The notes below the pieces were generated by a model. It did not search any database. It was not told the origin of the DNA and was given only the letters and a program-made list of their open reading frames with translations. A stretch of DNA of 64,000 bases, taken from Paracoccus onchidii (GTDB lineage Bacteria > Pseudomonadota > Alphaproteobacteria > Rhodobacterales > Rhodobacteraceae). Where the stretch lies: the NCBI RefSeq assembly GCF_028294535.1, contig NZ_JAQBIE010000001.1:62001-126000 (forward strand), read 5' to 3'. A program made the translations under genes and the position numbers. Shown here one piece after another: positions 19,861 through 28,958 of this stretch (its first letter is position 1; every line of letters begins with the position of its first letter).

Positions 19861-20877
19861 ATGATCCACAAGAATTGGGCAGAGCTGATCAAGCCGACGC
19901 AACTGGTCGTCAAGCCGGGTGCTGATGCGACCCGCACGGCCACCGTGGTTGCCGAACCGCTTGAGCGTGGCTTTGGCCTGACGCTTGGCAACGCACTGCG
20001 CCGTGTGCTGCTGTCGTCTCTGCAAGGTGCGGCGATCACTTCGGTTCAGATCGACAATGTCCTGCATGAGTTCAGCAGCGTTGCCGGCGTGCGTGAGGAT
20101 GTCACCGATATCGTCCTGAATCTGAAGGGTGTGACCCTGAAGATGGACGTCGAAGGCCCCAAGCGCCTGACCCTGACCGCCAAGGGCCCGGGTGAGGTCA
20201 AGGCCAGCGCCATTCAGGAAACGGCTGGTATCACCATCCTGAACCGCGATCACGTGATCTGCCATCTGGATGACGGTGCCGATCTGAACATGGAACTGAC
20301 CGTTGCGACGGGCAAGGGCTATGTTGCCGCCGACAAGAACCGTCCCGAGGACGCGCCGATCGGCCTGATCCCGATCGATGCCATCTTCTCGCCCGTCAAG
20401 CGTGTCAGCTATGAAGTCACGCCGACCCGCGAAGGTCAGGTGCTGGACTATGACAAGCTGACCATGAAGATCGAAACCGACGGTTCGCTGACCCCGGAAG
20501 ATGCCGTCGCTTATGCGGCCCGCATCGTTCAGGACCAGCTGTCGGTCTTCGTGAACTTCGACGAGCCGGAATCGGCAAGCCGTCAGGACAATGACGACGG
20601 TCTGGAATTCGATCCGCGCCTGCTGAAAAAGGTCGACGAGCTGGAACTGTCGGTCCGTTCGGCAAACTGCCTGAAGAACGACAATATCGTCTATATCGGC
20701 GATTTGATCCAGAAAACCGAAGCCGAGATGCTGCGCACCCCGAACTTCGGCCGCAAGTCGCTGAACGAGATCAAGGAAGTCCTGTCGGGCATGGGCCTGC
20801 ATCTGGGCATGGATGTCGTCGACTGGCCGCCGGAAAACATCGAGGATCTGGCCAAGCGTTTCGACGACCAGTTCTAA
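19861..20877 (+). CDS. rpoA: DNA-directed RNA polymerase subunit alpha
   Basis: 338 aa. The N-terminal assembly domain ([23 protein letters not shown]) is followed by a linker and the C-terminal helix-hairpin-helix domain ([17 protein letters not shown] and [20 protein letters not shown]) that contacts UP elements and activators. GGAGG precedes the ATG. It has the usual alpha operon position between rpsK and rplQ. rpsD is absent here. Confidence 0.98.
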   Translation: MIHKNWAELIKPTQLVVKPGADATRTATVVAEPLERGFGLTLGNALRRVLLSSLQGAAITSVQIDNVLHEFSSVAGVREDVTDIVLNLKGVTLKMDVEGPKRLTLTAKGPGEVKASAIQETAGITILNRDHVICHLDDGADLNMELTVATGKGYVAADKNRPEDAPIGLIPIDAIFSPVKRVSYEVTPTREGQVLDYDKLTMKIETDGSLTPEDAVAYAARIVQDQLSVFVNFDEPESASRQDNDDGLEFDPRLLKKVDELELSVRSANCLKNDNIVYIGDLIQKTEAEMLRTPNFGRKSLNEIKEVLSGMGLHLGMDVVDWPPENIEDLAKRFDDQF

Positions 20878-20988
20878 GAATTCGGTCGGGGGCTTCGGCC
20901 CCCGCCACACCGGGCATTCCGCCCCAAGGAGAGCGGTCCGCACGCATGGGCCGCCAGACAAAGCAAAAGACGTCAAAGGAGAAACATC

Positions 20989-21402
20989 ATGCGTCACGCA
21001 CGTGGCTATCGCCGCCTCAACCGTACCCACGAACACCGCAAGGCCCTGTTCGCCAACATGGCCGGCTCGCTGATCGAGCATGAGCAGATCAAGACGACCC
21101 TGCCCAAGGCGAAAGAACTGCGTCCGATCGTCGAAAAGCTGATCACCCTGGCAAAACGCGGCGATCTGCACGCCCGTCGTCAGGCTGCCTCTCAGCTGAA
21201 GCAGGACCAGCATGTCGCCAAACTGTTCGACGTTCTGGGAGAGCGTTTCAAGGATCGTCAGGGCGGCTATGTGCGCGTTCTGAAAGCCGGCTTCCGCTAT
21301 GGCGACATGGCGCCGATGGCGATCATCGAATTCGTGGATCGCGATGCGTCGGCCAAAGGCGCCGCTGATCGCGCCCGCCTCGAGGCAGAAGCCGAAGAGT
21401 GA
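20989..21402 (+). CDS. rplQ: 50S ribosomal protein L17
   Basis: 137 aa. [20 protein letters not shown] at the N-terminus and [18 protein letters not shown] are typical of L17. AAAGGAGA precedes the start. It is the last gene of the alpha operon and is followed by an intrinsic terminator. Confidence 0.97.
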   Translation: MRHARGYRRLNRTHEHRKALFANMAGSLIEHEQIKTTLPKAKELRPIVEKLITLAKRGDLHARRQAASQLKQDQHVAKLFDVLGERFKDRQGGYVRVLKAGFRYGDMAPMAIIEFVDRDASAKGAADRARLEAEAEE

Positions 21403-21441
21403 TTCTGTCATAGTCCTGGCGCACAGGGCCAGACACGCGAA

Positions 21442-21645
21442 TCAGACGCCCCGTGACGGAAGTTGCGGGGCGTTTTTCTGTGTTGATATGGGCTTATGGC
21501 AAATTGCAGGCTGTGAAAGTCGATGCAAAAGCGCAGTTTCGACCTCGAGAAGCTCTTTTTTGTTCAATTGGCCGGAATTGGCAAGAGCTTGTAATTGTTC
21601 GGCAATATCATCCGGCAGGCGCCAAGGCTCGACCAAATGCAACAT
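21442..21645 (-). CDS. Possible small protein convergent with rplQ
   Basis: 67 aa if read from ATG 21645, which has a TGAGG ribosome site eight bases upstream. A GTG three codons earlier is an alternative. The product would be helical and charged (WRLPDDIAEQLQALANSGQL) with no recognised domain. The DNA is more AT-rich than its neighbours. The 3' end overlaps the rplQ terminator stem, which argues against it. It is divergent from luxR. Confidence 0.35.
   Translation of the reverse strand: MLHLVEPWRLPDDIAEQLQALANSGQLNKKELLEVETALLHRLSQPAICHKPISTQKNAPQLPSRGV
21446..21478 (+). terminator. Intrinsic terminator of the alpha operon
   Basis: Stem ACGCCCCG (21446-21453) / CGGGGCGT (21466-21473) with a 12-base loop, ending in TTTTTCT. 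It lies 44 bases after the rplQ stop and marks the end of the ribosomal transcription unit. Confidence 0.88.
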
Positions 21646-21740
21646 TACATGCACCTCAAGCGGTTAATAGACTAGCAACTAAATTGGTCCATGATTATTT
21701 TGAACGTTGACGGTAACCAATGCAATTTGTCTAAAAAGTC

Positions 21741-22352
21741 ATGTCATCACGCGCAGACATAAACGCAGCATTGCGAAAACTGGGCAGCCTTGCCCCATCA
21801 GGCTATTTCGTTGGCCTGCACATCCGCTTTGCCGCACCATTGATGCAGTTTCAGACCTATCCTGAAGACTGGTCGGAATTCTATTCCGAGAATGGCTATG
21901 CCTTGCGGGATCCGACGATTGCTTGGGGGTTTTCCACAACGGGAGCATGCAGATGGTCCAGCCTGCCCATTCCAGATCCGTTCAACATTCTGAAGGACGC
22001 GGCCGATCATGGCCTGACTTTTGGTCTGACAGTATCACACGGTCCAATTGCATCCCGAACCATCGCGAGCTTTGGCCGTGATGATCGAGAATTTACAGAT
22101 GACGAGATCGTCGAGATCTCGACAACGGTTCGACGGCTCCACGAAATCACAGAGCCGCCGGCGAGCCTTACAAAGGCTCAGAAAGAAGCCCTTCGTTGCA
22201 TCGCGGAGGGCGATCGTCATGCGGCAGCGGCAGCCAAACTTGGCATTACCGAAAGCGCGTTTAAGGCAAGACTGATCTCGGTCCGTGAAAGACTGAAGGC
22301 CCGGACCACTGCCGAAGCGTTGCAACGGGCCAAGGAATACCGACTGTTATAG
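21741..22352 (+). CDS. LuxR-family quorum-sensing regulator (autoinducer-binding)
   Basis: 203 aa, somewhat shorter than the usual 230-250. The N-terminal acyl-homoserine-lactone pocket is recognisable by EDWSEFYSENGYALRDPTIAW, which carries the conserved Tyr/Asp-Pro/Trp set, and by GLTFGLTVSHGP. The C-terminal LuxR helix-turn-helix begins LTKAQKEALRCIAEGDRH and includes AAKLGITESAFKARL. It is followed 64 bases later by the cognate synthase gene. From memory this order after rplQ matches pdnR-pdnI of Paracoccus denitrificans. Confidence 0.9.
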   Translation: MSSRADINAALRKLGSLAPSGYFVGLHIRFAAPLMQFQTYPEDWSEFYSENGYALRDPTIAWGFSTTGACRWSSLPIPDPFNILKDAADHGLTFGLTVSHGPIASRTIASFGRDDREFTDDEIVEISTTVRRLHEITEPPASLTKAQKEALRCIAEGDRHAAAAAKLGITESAFKARLISVRERLKARTTAEALQRAKEYRLL

Positions 22353-22380
22353 GCGTTCGCCCAGGGGAACCGTGAGGCGG

Positions 22381-22397
22381 TGAGGGGTATCCTCACA
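22381..22397 (+). promoter_or_regulatory. Inverted repeat before luxI
   Basis: GTGAGG (22381-22386), a 5-base spacer, then CCTCAC (22392-22397), ending five bases before the AGGAG ribosome site of the synthase gene. It is either the operator for the neighbouring LuxR protein or a small hairpin that affects translation. It is shorter than a classical 18-20 base lux box. Confidence 0.45.
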
Positions 22398-22416
22398 CCC
22401 CAGGAGTACGTTTAAA

Positions 22417-23007
22417 ATGCAGACGACCACGCTTTCATTCTCGAACCTTCACAACCACGGCGAACTGTTCGCCAACCTGTTCCGCGCCCGCAAGCAGAGC
22501 TTCATCATCCAGAAGAACTGGGATCTGCCCGAAGCGGATGACATGGAATTCGATCAATACGATACTCCGCAAAGCCGGTGGATCGCGATCCATGACAAGG
22601 GCGATGTTCTGGCCGGTATCCGCCTGACGCCGACAACCGCACGTTGCGGGATCTACAGCTATATGATCCGTGACGCCCAGGAAGGCATTCTTGGCGGTTC
22701 GATCCCCCAGGATCTTCTTGATGAAAAGGCGCCGGTCGAAGAGCAGACTTGGGAATGTTCGCGTGTTTTCGTGAACCACGCCATTCCGCAAAGCCTGCGC
22801 CGCCGTGTCCACTTCAAGATGGTTGACGCCATGACTGGTGCCGCCCGCGAACTGGGCGCGACCCGCCTGATCGCGTTGACCGGTTCCAGCTGGCCCCGCT
22901 GGTATGGCCGCTGCGGACTGGAAGCGCATGCAATGGGCCGCAAGATGTGGATCGACGATGGCGAGTTCCAATGCGTGTCGATCGATCTGTCGGGCAAGAT
23001 GCATTAA
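22417..23007 (+). CDS. Acyl-homoserine-lactone synthase (LuxI family)
   Basis: 196 aa. The conserved LuxI residues are present: R25, F29 and W35 in the RKQSFIIQKNW segment, D46 and D49, R69, and the E113-x-S-R116 motif (WECSRVF). It makes an acyl-homoserine lactone from S-adenosylmethionine and an acyl carrier protein thioester. AGGAG lies nine bases before the ATG. The related P. denitrificans enzyme is reported to make a long-chain C16 signal. Chain length here cannot be read from the sequence. Confidence 0.94.
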   Translation: MQTTTLSFSNLHNHGELFANLFRARKQSFIIQKNWDLPEADDMEFDQYDTPQSRWIAIHDKGDVLAGIRLTPTTARCGIYSYMIRDAQEGILGGSIPQDLLDEKAPVEEQTWECSRVFVNHAIPQSLRRRVHFKMVDAMTGAARELGATRLIALTGSSWPRWYGRCGLEAHAMGRKMWIDDGEFQCVSIDLSGKMH

Positions 23008-23068
23008 ACATCCGCCGCGAAGCAAGGGAGTGTTGGTTATTTGATCTGCGCCATATTATGTGATGGCC

Positions 23069-24388
23069 ATGGCAGATTTATTCGACAACTCTCCCGAGAC
23101 ACCGACAGTGCCGCCCAAGGTTGCGGCAAGGCCCTTGGCCGATCGCATTCGCCCGGTGCGCATGAGCGATGTGATCGGTCAGGAAAAGGTCCTTGGCCCG
23201 GATGGGCCGCTTGGGTCGATGCTGTCTTCCGGCAGCCTGTCCTCATTGATCCTGTGGGGGCCGCCGGGCGTAGGTAAGACCACGATTGCCCGTCTTCTCG
23301 CGGATGAAACCGACCTGAAATTCGTGCAGATCAGCGCTATTTTCACAGGTGTGCCCGATCTTCGCAAAGTGTTCGAGTCTGCGCGCCTGCGGCGGGAACA
23401 AGGCCACGGCACGTTGCTGTTCGTGGACGAAATCCATCGTTTCAACAAGGCGCAGCAAGACAGCTTTCTTCCACATATGGAAGACGGCACCATTCTTCTT
23501 GTCGGGGCGACCACGGAAAACCCCTCGTTCGAGTTGAACGCTGCCGTCATGTCGCGCGCCCAGGTCATCGTGCTTGAGCGGTTGTCCTTGGGCGAACTGG
23601 AACGGTTGGCGCAACGTGCGGAATCCGAACTCGGGCGCAAGCTGCCGCTGACCCCGGACGCCCGCAGTAACCTGCTCGAGATGGCGGATGGTGATGGTCG
23701 CGCCGCGCTGAACCTGATTGAACAGGTTGCCGCATGGAACACTGACGCACCGCTTGACCAGCAGGCGATGGCGCAGCGTTTGATGCGCCGCGCGGCCAAA
23801 TACGACAAGTCCGGCGATGAGCATTACAACCTGATTTCGGCCCTGCACAAATCAGTTCGTGGCAGTGATCCGGACGCTGCCCTTTACTGGTTCGGGCGGA
23901 TGCTCGAAGGGGGCGAGGATCCGCGCTATCTGGCCCGCCGGATCGCGCGCATGGCTGTCGAGGATATCGGTCTGGCTGATCCCGCTGCGGCCCGGCAATG
24001 CCTGGACGCCTGGGCCATGTATGAACGATTGGGCAGCCCCGAGGGCGAGTTGGCCCTGGCGCAGGCAGTGATCTATCTGGCCCTCGCGCCGAAATCCAAT
24101 GCCGGATATGTCGCCTATAAGGGCGCGCGTGCCGAGGCGCGCCGCACCGGCAGCCTGATGCCGCCGGCCCATATCCTGAACGCTCCGACAAAGATGATGA
24201 AGGAACAGGGCTACGGCCTGGGCTATGCCTATGATCACGATGCAGAAGACGGGTTTTCGGGGCAGAATTATTTCCCCGATGGCATGAAACGCCCGGTGCT
24301 TTACACGCCGGTCGAGCGCGGCTTTGAAAGGGAGTTGAAGAAGAGACTTGACTGGTTTGTGTCCCGGCGTTTGAAGCGCGGCGGTTGA
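23069..24388 (+). CDS. rarA: Replication-associated recombination protein RarA (MgsA) AAA ATPase
   Basis: 439 aa. The clamp-loader-like AAA+ protein acts at stalled replication forks. Walker A GPPGVGKTT is at 64-72 and Walker B LFVDEIHRF near 114-122. Sensor 1 GATTENPSFELN and the C-terminal MgsA domain (YHL-type core, then APKSNAGYVAYKGARAEAR) follow. ATG 23069 (MADLFDN) fits the family start. ATG 23063 and GTG 23060 in frame are less likely. It begins 61 bases after luxI. Confidence 0.94.
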   Translation: MADLFDNSPETPTVPPKVAARPLADRIRPVRMSDVIGQEKVLGPDGPLGSMLSSGSLSSLILWGPPGVGKTTIARLLADETDLKFVQISAIFTGVPDLRKVFESARLRREQGHGTLLFVDEIHRFNKAQQDSFLPHMEDGTILLVGATTENPSFELNAAVMSRAQVIVLERLSLGELERLAQRAESELGRKLPLTPDARSNLLEMADGDGRAALNLIEQVAAWNTDAPLDQQAMAQRLMRRAAKYDKSGDEHYNLISALHKSVRGSDPDAALYWFGRMLEGGEDPRYLARRIARMAVEDIGLADPAAARQCLDAWAMYERLGSPEGELALAQAVIYLALAPKSNAGYVAYKGARAEARRTGSLMPPAHILNAPTKMMKEQGYGLGYAYDHDAEDGFSGQNYFPDGMKRPVLYTPVERGFERELKKRLDWFVSRRLKRGG

Positions 24389-24419
24389 CTTTGATCGCGC
24401 ATCGTCACAGGACCACGCC

Positions 24420-24794
24420 ATGATGAACCCGTTTCTCCAGGTTGCTATTGGCGGTGCGATGGGCGCCACGGCGCGTTATGGCGTGTATCGGTGTATTGCC
24501 TGGCACGGGCCGGGCTTTCCCGTCGCGACGGTCGCAGTGAACGTGCTGGGTAGCCTGGCCATGGGAGTGTTGGCAATCCTGCTGGCGCATCGGCTTGGCA
24601 ACCATTATGCACCTCTTTTGTTGACAGGAATGCTGGGCGGTTTCACGACGTTTTCGGCATTCTCGCTGGATGCGCTGACGTTGTGGGAACGCGGACAAAC
24701 CGGTGCGGCAATGATTTATGTGTTCGGTTCCGTGATCCTGTCGCTGCTGGCGGTGATTGCGGGGTTGGCGATTGGCAGAGGGTTCTGGTCATGA
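24420..24794 (+). CDS. crcB: Fluoride ion channel CrcB/FluC
   Basis: 124 aa with four membrane helices, the size of Fluc channels that export fluoride. The signature GGFTTFSAFSLDAL (third helix break with the Phe box) is at about 74-87, and VAVNVLGSLAMG carries the conserved Asn. The stop overlaps the rluC start (ATGA). I saw no fluoride riboswitch in the short 31-base leader. Confidence 0.93.
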   Translation: MMNPFLQVAIGGAMGATARYGVYRCIAWHGPGFPVATVAVNVLGSLAMGVLAILLAHRLGNHYAPLLLTGMLGGFTTFSAFSLDALTLWERGQTGAAMIYVFGSVILSLLAVIAGLAIGRGFWS

Positions 24795-25840
24795 GCAAGG
24801 TTCAGACCATTCGCATCACCGAGGATGACGATGGGCAACGGTTGGATCGCTGGCTTAAGAAGCGATTTCCCCAGCTAAGTCAGGGCGCAGTCGAGAAGAT
24901 GTGCCGAACGGGGCAGCTGCGGGTGGACGGGGGGCGCGTCAAGGCAGCGGCGCGGGTCGAGACCGGACAGGATATTCGTGTGCCGCCACTGCCGGACGCA
25001 CGTCCCGCAGCGCCAGGGCCTGCGGGGCCGCGCATCGCCCCGTCTGATGAACAGATGATCCAGGCCGCGGTGTTGTGGAAGGATCAGCACGTCATCGCAT
25101 TGAACAAGCCGGCCGGTCTGCCAAGCCAGGGCGGAAGCGGCCAGGGGAACCGGCATGTCGATGGTTTGGCCGCGGCCCTGATGTTTGGATACAAGGATCG
25201 TCCGAAGCTGGTTCACCGGCTGGACAAGGACACCTCGGGTGTCTTGCTTCTGGCGCGAACGGATCGGGTTGCGCGCGCGCTGTCCGAGGCATTTCGCGCC
25301 CGCACCACCCGCAAGATCTATTGGGCGGCTGTGGCTGGCGTTCCGGCGCCGCGTATGGGCACCGTGCGCTATGGTCTGGTCAAGGCGAGCGGGCATGGCC
25401 GGGGTGGCGAAGGTGAAAAGATGCGCGCCGTGATGCCACGCGACATTGCCTCGACCGAGGGCGCCAAGCGGGCCACGACTGACTATGCGGTGCTTGACGC
25501 GCTGGGAACACGCACCAGTTGGTGCGCCTTGGTGCCGATAACGGGGCGCACGCATCAGTTGCGTGCGCATATGGCGGAACTTGGCCACCCGATCGTGGGG
25601 GACGGAAAATACGGCGGCTCGGGTCAGGAAAACCTGGGTGATGGCTGGGGTGCGCAACTGGGTGGCGAAATCAGTCGCAAACTGCATCTTCACGCCCGAA
25701 GCATCAGTTTTGACCACCCGATTACGGGCAAGCGCCTGACGCTGGTCGCACCACTGCCCGACCATATGTCACGCACCTGGAAAACGCTTGGATGGCATGA
25801 GGGTGACGTCCCCGATGACCCCTTTCAGGAGGGGGAATGA
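24791..25840 (+). CDS. rluC: Ribosomal large subunit pseudouridine synthase (RluC/RluA family)
   Basis: 349 aa. An N-terminal S4 RNA-binding domain (RLDRWLKKRFPQLSQGAVEK) precedes the catalytic domain with HRLDKDTSGVLLLAR, where D135 is the nucleophile. ITGRTHQLRAHMAELGHPIVG is the second family motif. It isomerises specific uridines in 23S rRNA. It overlaps crcB upstream and the HAD gene downstream by four bases each (ATGA), so the four genes from crcB to atp12 form one coupled operon. Confidence 0.92.
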   Translation: MSKVQTIRITEDDDGQRLDRWLKKRFPQLSQGAVEKMCRTGQLRVDGGRVKAAARVETGQDIRVPPLPDARPAAPGPAGPRIAPSDEQMIQAAVLWKDQHVIALNKPAGLPSQGGSGQGNRHVDGLAAALMFGYKDRPKLVHRLDKDTSGVLLLARTDRVARALSEAFRARTTRKIYWAAVAGVPAPRMGTVRYGLVKASGHGRGGEGEKMRAVMPRDIASTEGAKRATTDYAVLDALGTRTSWCALVPITGRTHQLRAHMAELGHPIVGDGKYGGSGQENLGDGWGAQLGGEISRKLHLHARSISFDHPITGKRLTLVAPLPDHMSRTWKTLGWHEGDVPDDPFQEGE

Positions 25841-26493
25841 GGCTGATCGTATTCGATGTGGATGGGACGCTGGTCGACAGTCAGCATCACATCCACGGCG
25901 CCATGTCACGCGCGCTGGAATTTGCCGGGCTGGAACCTGTTTCCCGCCCACGAATCCTGGGAACGGTCGGATTGTCCCTGCCTGCGGCAATTGCCCAGAT
26001 CGCGCCCGAAGCCGATGCGCCAACGCAGGCGCGGATCCTGTCCTGCTACAAGGCGGCCTATCTGCAGGCGCGCTTGGCGAAGGATGCGCCGCTTTACCCT
26101 GGTGCGCTGGCTTGTCTGGGACGTCTGGGTGCGCGGGACGACGTATTGCTGGCGGTTGCCACCGGAAAGTCGCGCCGGGGATTGTCGGCGCTGCTCGAGG
26201 CGCATGGCCTGACGAACCGGTTCGTATCACTTCAGACGGCGGATGATCATCCCTCGAAGCCGAACCCGGAAATGCTGGTGGCCGCCATGGCTGAATCCGG
26301 CGCGGCGGTGACCGAGACGGTGATGGTTGGCGACACGACATTTGACATGGAAATGGCACGGGGGGCCGGGGTTGCAGCACTGGGTGTGGCATGGGGCTAT
26401 CACCCCGATGCGGCTCTGACGCAGGCAGGAGCCAGTGCGGTCGCGCGGGATTTTTCCATGTTGGAAGACTTGATCGAAGAGTGGATGGCATGA
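25837..26493 (+). CDS. HAD-family hydrolase (phosphoglycolate-phosphatase-like)
   Basis: 218 aa. HAD motif I is FDVDGT (6-11, nucleophile D7). The motif II region is AVATGKS, motif III is K141 in SKPNPEM, and motif IV is GDTTFD (165-170). A helical cap lies between motifs I and II. The family removes phosphate from small metabolites such as 2-phosphoglycolate. The exact substrate is not known. It is fused into the coupled run between rluC and atp12. Confidence 0.88.
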   Translation: MRLIVFDVDGTLVDSQHHIHGAMSRALEFAGLEPVSRPRILGTVGLSLPAAIAQIAPEADAPTQARILSCYKAAYLQARLAKDAPLYPGALACLGRLGARDDVLLAVATGKSRRGLSALLEAHGLTNRFVSLQTADDHPSKPNPEMLVAAMAESGAAVTETVMVGDTTFDMEMARGAGVAALGVAWGYHPDAALTQAGASAVARDFSMLEDLIEEWMA

Positions 26494-27203
26494 ACGAATG
26501 GAAGGCCCGGAAGTTCTGGGATGAAATTGCGGTGCGGGAATGCGAAGGCGGGCACGAGATCCTGCTGGATGATCGCGTCTTGCGGACCCCGGGCAAAAAG
26601 GGGCTGGTGCTGCCGACCCGTGGGCTTGCCGACGCCATCGCCAGCGAATGGCAGGCGCAGGCGGACGTGATCGATCCGGGCAGCATGCCGCTGACGCGGG
26701 CTGCGAACTCGGCCATCGAAAAGGTCACGCCGCAATTTGCCGATGTCGCCGACATGCTGGCCGAATATGGGGGCACTGATCTGATCTGCTATCGCGCGGA
26801 TCATCCGGATGATCTGGTTGCGCAGCAATCGCTGGCCTGGGAGCCCCTGATCGAATGGGCTGCGGATGATCTGGGTGCACGGTTGAACCCGACGCAAGGG
26901 GTGATTCCCATCGCGCAGGATCCGGCGTCATTGCGCGCCTTGCGGCAAGCGGTTCACGCGGTGGATGTATTCGGGCTGACCGCCCTGCATGATCTGGTCA
27001 CGCTACCGGGGTCGTTGGTCATCGGGCTTGCCGTGACCCGTGGGCATCTGGACGCGGATGAGGCGCACCGAGTGTCGCGGATCGACGAAGCCTATCAGAA
27101 CAGTCAGTGGGGGCAGGACGAAGAAGCCGCGACGGCGGCCGAAAACAGATTGGCCGGGATACGCGCGGCTGCACGGTTCTGGGATCTGTCTCGCACAGGT
27201 TGA
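26490..27203 (+). CDS. ATP12-type F1-ATPase assembly chaperone
   Basis: 237 aa. The N-terminus MNEWKARKFWDEIAVRECEGG followed by LDDRVLRTPGKKGLVLPT is typical of the ATP12 family, which chaperones the F1 alpha subunit during ATP synthase assembly in mitochondria and alphaproteobacteria. It overlaps the HAD gene (ATGA). In related genomes this gene commonly follows the same phosphatase and pseudouridine synthase, which supports the assignment. Confidence 0.9.
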   Translation: MNEWKARKFWDEIAVRECEGGHEILLDDRVLRTPGKKGLVLPTRGLADAIASEWQAQADVIDPGSMPLTRAANSAIEKVTPQFADVADMLAEYGGTDLICYRADHPDDLVAQQSLAWEPLIEWAADDLGARLNPTQGVIPIAQDPASLRALRQAVHAVDVFGLTALHDLVTLPGSLVIGLAVTRGHLDADEAHRVSRIDEAYQNSQWGQDEEAATAAENRLAGIRAAARFWDLSRTG

Positions 27204-27217
27204 AAACGCAGTTTCGG

Positions 27218-27249
27218 CGATACGTCGCTTGACCTAAAGGGGCGTATCG
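27218..27249. repeat. Inverted repeat upstream of the amino-acid binding protein gene
   Basis: CGATACG (27218-27224) and CGTATCG (27243-27249) flank 18 bases that include TTGACC. It lies 117 bases upstream of the aapJ-like gene and 15 bases after atp12, so it may be an operator or a terminator arm. Confidence 0.35.
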
Positions 27250-27365
27250 GCAAAATACTGCCTGATCCAAATCGCGTCGCTTTGCGATGATTTCCGATTG
27301 AGGACAGGCATAATCGCAACGAGGCAAGACCGGCACGTGGTGCCTGCAAACCCGTTAAAGGGGCA

Positions 27366-28385
27366 ATGATGATCAAACGGGCATTTCTGGGGGCAGCAGC
27401 CGCAGGCACATTCTGGGCAGGGGCGGCATCGGCCGATCTGCTGGACGATATTATCGCGCGGGACGAGCTGACTTGCGGGGTCAATCCCGGTCTGGCTGGT
27501 TTCGCATCGCCTGATGCGAACGGGAACTGGACGGGATTTGACGTGGCTTTCTGCAAGGCGGTCGCTGCTGCGGTGCTGAAGGATCCCTCGAAGGTTCGTT
27601 TCGTGCCGCTGGATCTGGAAAGCCGTTTCACCAAGCTTGCGGAAGGCGAAGTTGACCTTCTGGCGCGAAACTCGACCTGGACCTTCTCGCGCGATGTCGA
27701 GCTGGAACTGGAATTCGCCGGCGTAAATTATTATGATGGTCAAGGCTTTATGGTTCGCAAGGAACTGGGCGTGACCTCGGTCAAGGAACTGGACAGCGTG
27801 TCCATATGCGTTCAGCGCGGTTCGACCAGCGCACAGAACCTGGCCGATTATTTCAAGATCAACGGGATGACGCTGGATCAGGTCGATGTGTCCAGTGATG
27901 CCGAAGGTGAACAAAGCTATACCTCGGGCGAATGCGATGCCTATACGACCGATGCTTCGGGGCTGGCGGCCACGCGGGCGGCATTTGCCGATCCAGAAAA
28001 CCATATCGTCCTGCCGGAAATCATCTCGAAGGAACCGCTTGGCCCGATCGTCCGCCAGGCCGATGGCCGTTGGGCTGATGTCGTTCGGTGGACATTGTAT
28101 GCCTTGGTCGCCGCCGAAGAATTTGGCGTGACCTCGAAAAATATCGAGGAGTTGATCAAGGCCTCGACCAATCCCGAAGTTCGGCGCCTTCTGGGTGTGG
28201 AAGGAGATTTGGGTGCAAAGCTTGGCCTGGACAATGAATGGGCCAAGCGGGCCGTGCAGGCGCGCGGAAATTACGGCGAAATCTTTGCCGCCAATATCGG
28301 TGAACAGACCCCGATTGGCCTTGCGCGGGGCCTGAACGCGCAATGGACACAAGGCGGGCTGCTATACGCGCCGCCGTTTCGCTAG
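27366..28385 (+). CDS. General L-amino acid ABC transporter substrate-binding protein (AapJ/BztA-like)
   Basis: 339 aa. A signal peptide (about 1-23) is followed by a family 3 solute-binding domain: RDELTCGVNPGLAGF, FDVAFCKAVAAAV, and LARNSTWTFSRDVELELEF. These are specific to the AapJ/BztA branch that binds glutamate, glutamine and other L-amino acids. The start is one of two adjacent ATGs (27366 or 27369). The permease and ATPase genes that normally follow (aapQMP/bztBCD) are absent: 54 bases downstream lies an unrelated convergent gene. It may serve a transporter encoded elsewhere or be a duplicate. Confidence 0.88.
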   Translation: MMIKRAFLGAAAAGTFWAGAASADLLDDIIARDELTCGVNPGLAGFASPDANGNWTGFDVAFCKAVAAAVLKDPSKVRFVPLDLESRFTKLAEGEVDLLARNSTWTFSRDVELELEFAGVNYYDGQGFMVRKELGVTSVKELDSVSICVQRGSTSAQNLADYFKINGMTLDQVDVSSDAEGEQSYTSGECDAYTTDASGLAATRAAFADPENHIVLPEIISKEPLGPIVRQADGRWADVVRWTLYALVAAEEFGVTSKNIEELIKASTNPEVRRLLGVEGDLGAKLGLDNEWAKRAVQARGNYGEIFAANIGEQTPIGLARGLNAQWTQGGLLYAPPFR

Positions 28386-28439
28386 GCCCGATTCTTCAGG
28401 CCCGGCGAAACGCCATAGCGGATGAGAGGGGCGCTGCGG

Positions 28440-28958
28440 CTAGCGACGCCCGTCCAGCCTGACAAAGTCCATCACACTGCCCAACCCCGGCTGAACGTCG
28501 GCCCAACTGTCCACCTGGAAATCGACGACCAGCGTCGCGGCGGTTGGATATCTGCGAAAATCGGGGTCCAGCGGCGGGCGGGCCGGCAACAATGCCGCGA
28601 ATTCCGATATGCCCGGATTATGCCCGATCATCATGACGGTGGGATGGCTGGCGGTGCGCAGCATTGCCAGCATTTTCTCGGGGCCGGCATGGTATAATCC
28701 GGGTTCCAGCCGCAGCAAGGGGCGCACCTCCAGCGGGGCACCTGCAACCATTGCCCATGTTTCCTGCGTACGTTTTGCCGTGGAACACAGGATCTCTTCC
28801 GGTTCGTATCCGCGACTGGCCATCCAGTCCCCCAACGCCAATGCTGAGCGACGTCCACGGTCGTTCAGCGGCCGATCATGATCCGCCAGGGTGGGATCAT
28901 CCCATGCCGATTTGGCATGGCGCGTCAGGATCAATCTCTTGTGTCCGATCGGTGTCAT
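28440..28958 (-). CDS. SixA-like phosphohistidine phosphatase
   Basis: 172 aa. Catalytic motif LTRHAKSAWDD near residues 11-21 and second histidine in MMIGHNPGISEFA. The length and the RHAKS form match the SixA branch, which removes phosphate from histidine-containing phosphotransfer proteins, although other roles are possible. It starts with ATG overlapping the stop of the ferredoxin-like gene (ATGA) and is the last gene of the rpmH-to-argB block. Confidence 0.85.
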   Translation of the reverse strand: MTPIGHKRLILTRHAKSAWDDPTLADHDRPLNDRGRRSALALGDWMASRGYEPEEILCSTAKRTQETWAMVAGAPLEVRPLLRLEPGLYHAGPEKMLAMLRTASHPTVMMIGHNPGISEFAALLPARPPLDPDFRRYPTAATLVVDFQVDSWADVQPGLGSVMDFVRLDGRR

